From Streptomyces sp. NBC_00223 (lineage in GTDB: Bacteria > Actinomycetota > Actinomycetes > Streptomycetales > Streptomycetaceae), in NCBI RefSeq assembly GCF_036199905.1, contig NZ_CP108109.1, positions 7,196,501-7,260,500 of the forward strand: 64,000 bases of DNA. Direction: 5' to 3'. A program made the position numbers and the translations under genes. Below the pieces are notes generated by a model, which ran no database searches, was not told where the DNA came from, and was given only the letters and a program-made list of their open reading frames with translations. The first letter of the stretch is position 1; each line of letters starts with the position of its first letter. Shown here piece after piece: positions 51,632 to 58,682 of this stretch.

Positions 51632-53147
51632 CAATGCCGTCAAGTTTGGGGGTTGGGTTGTTGGGGTTGGGGTGTTTGTGGGACAGCGGGGGCAGGGCCC
51701 CGCTACGGATATGGGTGTCGAGTCCGGATCCGTGGAGGGGCCCTGCTGTGTCTGAGTCTGTCATTACTCGTTCGGTGGCCGCAGGTGCCGGGTGTTTCGC
51801 GCCGGGGCATCTGGGGCCGTTGACGTGGCTGCTGCCGTTCTCCGTGGTCGATGAGGTTTTGGCGCGGACGGGCCGGGTGCAGCGGCGGGTGCGTGATCTG
51901 CCGGCCCGGGTGGTGGTCTATCTGCTGGTCGCGCAGGGGTTGTGCGGGTCGGTGTCCCTGGGGGCGGTGTACCGGATGGCGGGTGCCGCGCTCGGTGGCG
52001 CGGGGTTGCCGGACCCGACCCGGCAGGGCCTGCACGCGGCGCGGGTGCGGCTGGGGTCGCGTCCGCTGCAGTTGCTGTTGCGCGAGTTGTGCCGTCACCC
52101 GGCCGCGGTGCCGCAGCCGTGGCGGGGCCTTGAGGTCTGCGCGGTCGACGGCACGGTCCTGGCCGTCCCGGACAGTGCGGCCACCCGGGCCTGGCTGGGC
52201 AAGCACAAGCACCGCTACGGCACGGCGGGCTATCCGCTGGTGCAGGTGATCGCCTTGGTCTACTGCTCCACCCGCACCCTGGCCGATGCGGTCTTCGGCC
52301 CGGTCTCAGGCCGGGAGTTCGTTCCGGCCCGGCGGCTGCTGCGCAGCCTGCACACGGGAATGCTGGTCCTGCTCGACGCGGGGTTCGACGCGGCCGGGTT
52401 CCTGTCGGATCTGGTCGCCACCGGGGCCGACTTCACGGTGCGGCTGCCCCGCACCGCCCGCCTGCCGGCCCTTCAGCGCTACCCCGACGGCTCATGGCTG
52501 ACGCTGCGGGCCGGCCGCGAAGTCCGCGCGATCGCCGTCACCGTCCAGGTCACCACCGACCAGGGCACCCGCACCAGCACATGGCTGCTGGCCACCAGCC
52601 TGCTCAACTGGCGCACCCATCCCGCCGACGCGATCGCCGCCTGTTACCACGACCGGTGGGAAGTCGAGGAAACGTTCTGCTCGGTCAAGTCCACGATGCT
52701 CGGCGGCCGGGTCCTGCACTGCACCACCCCAGCCGGCCTGGCCCAGGAGATCCATGCCCTGCTGATCAGCTACCAGCTCCTGCGCCTGGTCATGGCCCGC
52801 GCCGGGACCGCCGCAGGGCTGCCCTGCACCGCGATGGGCTTCACCCTGGCCCTGCGTGAAACCGTCAACGGCATCACCACCGCCACCGAGATCGACGGTC
52901 CCCCAGACGCCCGACTGCTCGGCGCGGTCGGCACCTACCTCCGCGACCACCCACTACCCCCACGCCGCCTGCGGATATACAACCGCCTCGTCAAACGATC
53001 CCTGTCCAAATACGCCGCCGGCAAGATCGGCAACGGCAAGAAACGCCAGACCGTCCCCACCGGCACCGCCCACATCACCGCAACCATCAACCACAACAGC
53101 CCAAACTCCCACCCCCACCAGCCCAAACGCCAAACTTGACGGCATTG
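51632..53147 (+). mobile_element. IS4-family insertion sequence, complete
   Basis: 1516 bp. Left end CAATGCCGTCAAGTTTGG (51632-51649); the right end 53130-53147 is its exact inverse over 18 bases. A 10-bp direct repeat GGGGTACCCC flanks it (51622-51631 and 53148-53157), consistent with the 8-13 bp target duplications of IS4 elements. Contains one transposase with intact signature, so probably functional. It sits between copies D and E of the inverted-end element. Confidence 0.9.
51748..53139 (+). CDS. IS4-family transposase
   Basis: A 463-residue DDE transposase. First acidic residue in EVCAVDGTVLAVPDS, second in VLLDAGFDAAGF, and the catalytic Glu in YHDRWEVEETFCSVK, which has the exact IS4 signature Y-x2-R-x3-E-x6-K. 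GTG 51748 follows GGAGGGG. The stop codon lies inside the right inverted repeat, so the coding frame fills the element. No frameshift or internal stop. Confidence 0.95.
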   Translation: MSESVITRSVAAGAGCFAPGHLGPLTWLLPFSVVDEVLARTGRVQRRVRDLPARVVVYLLVAQGLCGSVSLGAVYRMAGAALGGAGLPDPTRQGLHAARVRLGSRPLQLLLRELCRHPAAVPQPWRGLEVCAVDGTVLAVPDSAATRAWLGKHKHRYGTAGYPLVQVIALVYCSTRTLADAVFGPVSGREFVPARRLLRSLHTGMLVLLDAGFDAAGFLSDLVATGADFTVRLPRTARLPALQRYPDGSWLTLRAGREVRAIAVTVQVTTDQGTRTSTWLLATSLLNWRTHPADAIAACYHDRWEVEETFCSVKSTMLGGRVLHCTTPAGLAQEIHALLISYQLLRLVMARAGTAAGLPCTAMGFTLALRETVNGITTATEIDGPPDARLLGAVGTYLRDHPLPPRRLRIYNRLVKRSLSKYAAGKIGNGKKRQTVPTGTAHITATINHNSPNSHPHQPKRQT

Positions 53148-53170
53148 GGGGTACCCCCATGCGAAGCTTT

Positions 53171-53305
53171 GGGGGCGGAACTGCGCGCTCAGCTGGTCAC
53201 CGGCCGTTGGTCCGGCATCCGGCCGTAACGGTTCCGCCTGGGCGGTGCGGGTGCGGAAGCGCGCTGCAGGCGCGTTGTGGCTGGTCGCGCGGTTCCTCGC
53301 GCCCC
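53171..53305 (+). repeat. ~138-bp inverted-end element, copy E
   Basis: Begins GGGGGCGGAACTGCGCG and ends CGCGCGGTTCCTCGCGCCCC. Interior nearly identical to copy D (GGCCGTAACGGTTCCGCCTG, GCGGGTGCGGAAGCGCG). Together with D this shows the insertion sequence landed between two adjacent copies. Confidence 0.8.
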
Positions 53306-53353
53306 TGTGGGGCGCGTCGCGCGGGGCGGGGCGGGCACGTTTAACGTGGGCGC

Positions 53354-54472
53354 GTGAGCGAAACCGACCTTTATCCGTCCCACCGCCTCGAACTCGCCCG
53401 CCGCGCCGCCGAGGACGCGGGCCTCGATGCCCTCCTGATCAGCCCCGGCGCCGACCTGCGCTACCTCACCGGCTACCGGGCCCTGCCCCTGGAACGCCTG
53501 ACCTGCCTGGTCGTCCCGGCCGAGGGCGACCCCTTCCTCGTGGTGCCCGCGCTGGAGCGCCCCGCCGCCCAGACCTCCCCGGCAGGGGACCTCGGCATCG
53601 ACATCACCGGCTTCGGCGAGACCGACGACCCCTACGCGCTGATCGCCCGCCGGCTGCCGCCCCGCGTACGCATGTTCGCCGTCGACAACCACATGTGGGC
53701 CGAGAAGCTGCTCGCCTTCCAGGCCGCGCTGCCCGGCGCGCAGGCCGGGCTGGCCGGAGACGTCCTCTCCGTACTGCGGATGCGCAAGAGCCCGGCCGAA
53801 GTGGAGGCACTGCGCCGCGCGGGCGCCGCGATCGACCGCGTGCACCGCTCGATCGGCGAGTGGCTGCGCCCCGGCCGCACCGAGCGCGAGGTCGCCAAGG
53901 ACATCGCCGAAGCGATCGTCGCGTCCGGCCACACCACCACCGACTTCGTCATCGTCGGCTCCGGGCCCAACGGCGCCAGCCCGCACCACGAGGTCTCCGA
54001 CCGGGTGATCCGCGCCGGCGACCCGGTGGTCGTCGACATCGGCGGCACCACCGAGGACGGCTACTGCTCGGACTCCACCCGCACCTACGCCGTCGGCGAG
54101 CCCCCGGACGAGTTCCGCGCGCTGTACGAGGTACTGCTGCGCGCCCAGCGCGCGCAGACCGACGCGGTACGCCCCGGGCTGACCGCCGAGGAACTCGACG
54201 CGGTCGGCCGGGACATCATCACCGAGGCGGGCTACGGCGAGCACTTCATCCACCGCACCGGACACGGCATCGGCCTGGAGACCCACGAGGAGCCGTACAT
54301 CGTGGCCGGCAGCACCCGGGCGCTGGAGCCGGGGATGGCCTTCTCGGTCGAGCCGGGGATCTATCTGCCCGGCACCTTCGGCGCCCGCATCGAGGACATC
54401 GCCGTGTGCACGGAAGAAAGCGGCGAGCGGCTGAATCTGACCGGACGTGACCTGGTCGTTCTTCCCGGGTGA
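53354..54472 (+). CDS. Xaa-Pro aminopeptidase, M24 family
   Basis: A 372-residue metallopeptidase removing N-terminal residues before proline. N-terminal creatinase-like domain (1-125), then the pita-bread domain with the five metal ligands: Asp in VVVDIGGTTEDGYCSDSTRT (two), His in HRTGHGIGLETHE, Glu in FSVEPGIYL and Glu in RIEDIAV. Cytosolic. GTG 53354 has no Shine-Dalgarno but TTTAACGT 12 bases upstream could be a -10, so leaderless translation is likely. The nearby inverted-end element E ends 50 bases before it. Confidence 0.94.
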   Translation: MSETDLYPSHRLELARRAAEDAGLDALLISPGADLRYLTGYRALPLERLTCLVVPAEGDPFLVVPALERPAAQTSPAGDLGIDITGFGETDDPYALIARRLPPRVRMFAVDNHMWAEKLLAFQAALPGAQAGLAGDVLSVLRMRKSPAEVEALRRAGAAIDRVHRSIGEWLRPGRTEREVAKDIAEAIVASGHTTTDFVIVGSGPNGASPHHEVSDRVIRAGDPVVVDIGGTTEDGYCSDSTRTYAVGEPPDEFRALYEVLLRAQRAQTDAVRPGLTAEELDAVGRDIITEAGYGEHFIHRTGHGIGLETHEEPYIVAGSTRALEPGMAFSVEPGIYLPGTFGARIEDIAVCTEESGERLNLTGRDLVVLPG

Positions 54473-54477
54473 CCGCC

Positions 54478-54493
54478 AATGGTCGAGACCAAT
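54478..54493 (+). promoter_or_regulatory. DasR-type (dre) operator before the C39 peptidase
   Basis: AATGGTCGAGACCAAT matches the dre consensus ACTGGTCTAGACCACT at 13 of 16 positions. It runs into a second palindrome ACCAATATTGGT (54488-54499) and lies about 135 bases before the gene start. DasR binding is inference from the match. Confidence 0.6.
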
Positions 54494-54625
54494 ATTGGTC
54501 GCTCCCGGCGGCCGGGAACCCTGGTGGAAAGGGCCGCTGACACACGATAGTTGGGCGCGTCCGCCCCTGCCGCACCACGGCGTGGGCGGGCCGTCCCGTT
54601 CACGTCGAGGGGATACGAGGAGACC

Positions 54626-56068
54626 GTGGTCAAACCAGCCAAGAGCAGTGACGCGCCCCGGCGTGCCGTACTGACCGCCGCGATCGCCGCGGCGGCCGCC
54701 ACCGCGACCGCTTCCGCCCAGCCCGCTTCCGCCCGCGGCGCCGGACCGGCCGCCGACCGGTCCGCCGCCGGGAAGGCCGTACCCGGCGCCGCGCCGCGCC
54801 ACGGAGGCCCGTCCGTGCCCGATGCCGCACCCGTCGACTACCACGGCTGGACGTCGTACGCCGACTGGCTGTTCGGCGTGCACAAGGGCACCCGGCCGGT
54901 GGCCGGCAAGCGGCCCGGGGTGCAGATCGCCCGCCCGAGCGGCACGCTGAAGTACACCGACCCGCACACCGGCACCACCGCGACCTGGGAGTCCGCCTCC
55001 TGGACCTCACCGGTCCGCCGGCTGCCGTACCCGGCGAGCGAGCTGATCTCCTCCTGGAACGCGCACACCCCCGCGGGCACCTGGATCCAGGTCGAACTGC
55101 TCGGCACCTACACCGACGGCACCGCCACGCCCGCGTATGTGATGGGCCGCTGGACCGCGGGCGACGGGCCCGAAGACATCCGCCGCACCTCGGTGGACGA
55201 CCAGGGCGACGGCAGGAGCAGCATCTGGACCGACACCTTCTCCATCGACGACACCGCCGCCGGGCCGCTGCTCGCCTCGTACCGGCTGCGCCTGACGCTC
55301 TTCCGCAAGCCGGGCGGCCATCTCACCCCGACGGTGTGGCGGCTGGGCGCGATGGGCTCGGACATCCCCGACCGCTACACCGTGCCCGCCTCCGTGCCGG
55401 GCGTCGCCCGGGGCGTCGAGCTGCCGGTGCCGCGCTACTCGCAGAACATCCACAAGGGCCAGTACCCGGAGTACGACAACGGCGGCGAGGCGTGGTGCAG
55501 TCCGACCTCCTCCACCATGGCCATCGAGTACTGGGGCCGCGGCCCGACCGCCGCCGACCTGGCCTGGGTGAACCCCTCCTACGCCGACCCGCAGGTCGAC
55601 CACGCCGCCCGCTTCACGTACGACTACCAGTACGAGGGGTGCGGCAACTGGCCGTTCAACGCGGCCTACGCGGCCACGTACAAGGACCTCCAGGGCGTCA
55701 TCACCCGGCTGCGGTCGCTCGACGACCTGGAGCGGCTGATCAAGGCCGGCATCCCGGTGATCACCTCGCAGTCCTTCCTCGCCTCCGAGCTGGACGGCGC
55801 CGGGTACGGCACTTCGGGCCATCTGATGTGCGTCGTGGGCTTCACCTCCGACGGTGATGTCGTCGCCAACGACCCGGCCAGCGACAGCGACCCGGTGGTC
55901 CGCAACGTCTACAAACGGTCGCAGTTCGAGACGATCTGGCTGCGCACCAAGCGGATCAACGCCTCCGGCGGGGTCAGCGGCGGCACCGGCGGGGTCTGCT
56001 ACCTCTACTTCCCGGCCCGGCCGAGTCCCGGCCAGCGCCGCGCGCTGGCGTCGGTCGGCGTGGTCTGA
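54626..56068 (+). CDS. Secreted C39-type peptidase domain protein
   Basis: A 480-residue exported protein. The signal (residues 1-36) has a twin-Arg APRRAVLTAA start and an Ala-rich core, suggesting Tat. Residues 80-260 form a beta-rich domain, then a C39-type papain-like domain (290-470) with Cys291 (GGEAWCSPTSSTM), His399 (SGHLMCVVGF) and Asp416 (VVANDPASDSD). Probably hydrolyses extracellular peptide. GTG 54626 follows ACGAGGAGACC. It shares a DasR-like operator with the chitinase downstream, suggesting co-control during growth on chitin. Confidence 0.9.
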   Translation: MVKPAKSSDAPRRAVLTAAIAAAAATATASAQPASARGAGPAADRSAAGKAVPGAAPRHGGPSVPDAAPVDYHGWTSYADWLFGVHKGTRPVAGKRPGVQIARPSGTLKYTDPHTGTTATWESASWTSPVRRLPYPASELISSWNAHTPAGTWIQVELLGTYTDGTATPAYVMGRWTAGDGPEDIRRTSVDDQGDGRSSIWTDTFSIDDTAAGPLLASYRLRLTLFRKPGGHLTPTVWRLGAMGSDIPDRYTVPASVPGVARGVELPVPRYSQNIHKGQYPEYDNGGEAWCSPTSSTMAIEYWGRGPTAADLAWVNPSYADPQVDHAARFTYDYQYEGCGNWPFNAAYAATYKDLQGVITRLRSLDDLERLIKAGIPVITSQSFLASELDGAGYGTSGHLMCVVGFTSDGDVVANDPASDSDPVVRNVYKRSQFETIWLRTKRINASGGVSGGTGGVCYLYFPARPSPGQRRALASVGVV

Positions 56069-56087
56069 GGGCGTATCTTGCCGAGAG

Positions 56088-56124
56088 CGGCCCCGCCTCC
56101 TCCGCCCTGACGGAGGCGGGGCCG
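56088..56124 (+). terminator. 13-bp hairpin after the C39 gene
   Basis: CGGCCCCGCCTCC (56088-56100) pairs perfectly with GGAGGCGGGGCCG (56112-56124), loop 11 bases, 20 bases after the stop. Confidence 0.85.
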
Positions 56125-56209
56125 GTCGCGTCGTACGGCGGACGTCGTGCGGCCGGGACCACGCCCTTCGGCGGCCCGCCGCATGTCGGATTCCGGCCCT
56201 GGTGAGGCA

Positions 56210-56256
56210 AGTGGTAGAGACCAATTTTGTGGATTGACCCAAAGGTCTGGACCAAA
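56210..56256 (+). promoter_or_regulatory. Two DasR-type operators in the chitinase promoter
   Basis: AGTGGTAGAGACCAAT (56210-56225) matches the dre consensus 13 of 16, and the core GGTCTGGACCA at 56244-56254 (within AAAGGTCTGGACCAAA, 56241-56256) 10 of 11. They are 31 bases apart with TTGACC (56234-56239) between, the classic arrangement of Streptomyces chitinase promoters with paired 12-bp repeats around the -35. Confidence 0.75.
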
Positions 56257-56318
56257 CCTTGACGGGTCCGCGTCAGCGCAGGATTCTGCTGCCACGTTCC
56301 CCCACAGGAGGTCCCGAC

Positions 56319-57554
56319 GTGAACCGTCTGAAAGCACTCGGCTCGGGCGTGGCAGCCGCCGCCCTGGCCATCGCCGGGCTCGGCACCGCAGCCGCGCTCG
56401 GTACCAGCCCGGCCAGCGGCGCCACGGTGTCGGCGAGCGCCCTGAGCAACAACTGGTACGCCGCCGCCCCGTATCTGATGCCGCTGGACAACAACCCGCC
56501 GAGCGCCGCGGCCATCATGGACGCCAGCGGCCTCAAGGCGTTCCAGCTGGCCTTCATCCTCGCGCCCAACGGCGGCGGCTGCACCCCGACCTGGGACGGC
56601 ACCGCGGCGGTCTCCTCGGACACCGCGGTCGCCAATGTCATCTCGGCGATCCGCGCCAAGGGCGGTGACGTCTCGGTCTCCATCGGCGGCTACGGCGGCA
56701 CCAAGCTCGGCCAGGCGTGTTCCGACTCCGCCTCGACGGCCGCCGCGTACCAGCAGGTCATCACCAAGTACCAGCTGCACGCCATCGACTTCGACCTGGA
56801 GGAGCCGGAGTACGAGAACACCGCCGCCGTCGCCCACGAGATCGGCGCGGCCAAGATCCTCCAGCAGAACAACCCCGGCCTCTACGTCTCGGTCACCACC
56901 GCGGGCACCGCGGCCGGCACCGGCTGGTTCGGGCAGCAGATGCTCAACGAGGCCAAGGCGCAGGGCTTCACGCCCAACAACTTCTCCATCATGCCCTTCG
57001 ACGGCGGCTTCAACGGGGCGGCCTCGCAGACCAGCGCGCTCACCGCGTTCAACGGCCTGCTCAAGACCACCTTCGGCTGGGACACCGCCACCGCGTACGC
57101 CCACGAGGGCTTCTCCGGCATGAACGGCCGCAGCGACTCGGGCGAGTACTTCTACCAGGCGGACTTCCAGACCGTGCTGGACTACGCCACCAGCCACGGC
57201 ATGGGCCGCTTCACCTTCTGGTCGCTCAACCGCGACCGCCCGTGCGACCCGCCGAACAACGGCACCACGTCCGGCACGTGCAGCAGCGTCGCCCAGGCGC
57301 CCTGGGACTTCGCCAAGTACTCGGTGAAGTTCGCCGGTGCCACCCCGCCGGTCACCAACCCGCCGACCACGCCGCCCACCACCCCGCCGACCGGCGCGTG
57401 CGTCGTCGCGGAGTGGACCGCGAGCGCGATCTACGTCGGCGGCAACGAGGTGGCCCACAAGGGTCACAAGTGGAAGGCCCAGTGGTGGACCACCAACGAG
57501 GAGCCCGGAACGACCGGCCAGTGGGGTGTCTGGGTCGACGAGGGGCCCTGCTGA
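56319..57554 (+). CDS. GH18 chitinase with C-terminal CBM5/12
   Basis: A 411-residue secreted endo-acting chitinase. Signal peptide 1-35 (ALGTSPASG/ATV). GH18 barrel about 40-335: IGGYGG and the active-site DFDLEE, with Asp157, Asp159 and catalytic Glu161, then FSIMPFDGG. A Pro/Thr linker (345-357) leads to a CBM5/12 chitin-binding domain (358-411; CVVAEWTASAIYVGGNEVAH, WKAQWWTTNEEPG). GTG 56319 follows CAGGAGG. DasR-type sites upstream fit induction by N-acetylglucosamine or chitin. Confidence 0.96.
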   Translation: MNRLKALGSGVAAAALAIAGLGTAAALGTSPASGATVSASALSNNWYAAAPYLMPLDNNPPSAAAIMDASGLKAFQLAFILAPNGGGCTPTWDGTAAVSSDTAVANVISAIRAKGGDVSVSIGGYGGTKLGQACSDSASTAAAYQQVITKYQLHAIDFDLEEPEYENTAAVAHEIGAAKILQQNNPGLYVSVTTAGTAAGTGWFGQQMLNEAKAQGFTPNNFSIMPFDGGFNGAASQTSALTAFNGLLKTTFGWDTATAYAHEGFSGMNGRSDSGEYFYQADFQTVLDYATSHGMGRFTFWSLNRDRPCDPPNNGTTSGTCSSVAQAPWDFAKYSVKFAGATPPVTNPPTTPPTTPPTGACVVAEWTASAIYVGGNEVAHKGHKWKAQWWTTNEEPGTTGQWGVWVDEGPC

Positions 57555-57604
57555 CCTCGTGAGACCGGCGCCTCGACGACGGCACAGTCAGTCGTTCAGC
57601 CTAT

Positions 57605-57645
57605 GACAGCGGACCCGTGGCACACCCTGCCGCGGGTCCGCTGTC
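57605..57645 (+). terminator. 13-bp hairpin after the chitinase
   Basis: GACAGCGGACCCG (57605-57617) pairs with 57633-57645, loop 15 bases. The remaining gap to 57866 holds the promoter of the methyltransferase operon but no gene. Confidence 0.8.
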
Positions 57646-57866
57646 GTGTGTGCGCGTCTCCGCACGTGCGCGTTTTCGCATATGCACATGCCGGTGGTTG
57701 TTGACCAAAACGGACCTCGGATCTCCGGTTCTGTGTTTCACTCCGAACAAGTGATCAGTAGCCTCGTGGTCGAGCAGCCTCGTCATTTGTGCCGCGCACT
57801 CGTGCATGTCGGCGAACCCTCGTCCCAGACGCGTCCGTTGAGCCCCTTGAGCTGGAGACACCAATC

Positions 57867-58682
57867 GTGACCGACCGTCCCTCCTGGGCCCCGCAGGGCA
57901 TCGACCTCAGCGTGCCCAGTGTGTCCCGGATCTACGACTACTTCCTCGGCGGTTCGCACAACTTCGAGGTCGACCGGGAGGCCGCCCGCGTCGCGCTGAA
58001 GTCCATGCCGGGCGCCCCCAAGATCAGCCAGGCCAACCGCGCGGTCATGCGCCGCGCCGTGCACTTCGCGGTGGACCGGGGTGTCACCCAGTTCCTGGAC
58101 ATCGGTTCCGGCATCCCGACCTTCGGCAATGTGCACGAGGTGGCCCAGGCCGTCAGCCCCGGCGCCCGGGTGGTCTACGTCGACAACGACCCGGTCGCCG
58201 TCGCCCACAGCCGCGCGGTCCTCGACGGGGTCGAGAACGCCACCGTCGCCGCCGCCGACCTGCGCGACCCCGAGTCGGTGCTCGACCACGCCGAGACCCG
58301 CCGGATGCTGGACTTCGACCGGCCGATCGCGCTCATGCTGGTGGCCGTCGTGCACTTCCTGCACGACGACGACCGCCCCGGCGAGATCATCGCCGCCCTG
58401 CGCGACCGGCTGGCCCCCGGCAGCGTCCTGGTGATCACCCACGCCACCATGGAGACCGGCCCCATGCCCTCGGCGCAGCGTGGGGTCCAGGCCGTCTACC
58501 AGCGCACCGGCACCCCGCTGATCATGCGCGACCGCACGGAGCTGGAACGTCTCTTCACGGGCTTCGAGATCGTCGAGCCGGGCGTCGTCCCGCTGCCGTA
58601 CTGGCGGCCCGACACCCCGCCGAGCGACGAGGACGACCCCGCCGTGCTCCACGGCCTCGCCGGTGTGGGGCTGAAGGCGTGA
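57867..58682 (+). CDS. SAM-dependent methyltransferase, DUF574 family
   Basis: A 271-residue DUF574/Methyltransf_19 protein, one of a large expanded Streptomyces family. Conserved PSVSRIYDYFLGGSHNFEVD start, SAM motif I QFLDIGSGIPTFGN (about 71-84), VVYVDNDPVAVAH (acidic loop) and DFDRPIALMLVAVVHFL. Substrate unknown. GTG 57867 follows GGAGACACC. Stop codon overlaps the next gene's GTG by four bases, coupling it to a c-di-GMP enzyme. Confidence 0.92.
   Translation: MTDRPSWAPQGIDLSVPSVSRIYDYFLGGSHNFEVDREAARVALKSMPGAPKISQANRAVMRRAVHFAVDRGVTQFLDIGSGIPTFGNVHEVAQAVSPGARVVYVDNDPVAVAHSRAVLDGVENATVAAADLRDPESVLDHAETRRMLDFDRPIALMLVAVVHFLHDDDRPGEIIAALRDRLAPGSVLVITHATMETGPMPSAQRGVQAVYQRTGTPLIMRDRTELERLFTGFEIVEPGVVPLPYWRPDTPPSDEDDPAVLHGLAGVGLKA

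Noticed and set aside
54551..54625. Earlier GTG/ATG start for the C39 peptidase
   Set aside because: Extension adds 25 residues without matching a signal peptide; GTG 54626 has a clear GAGGAG site.
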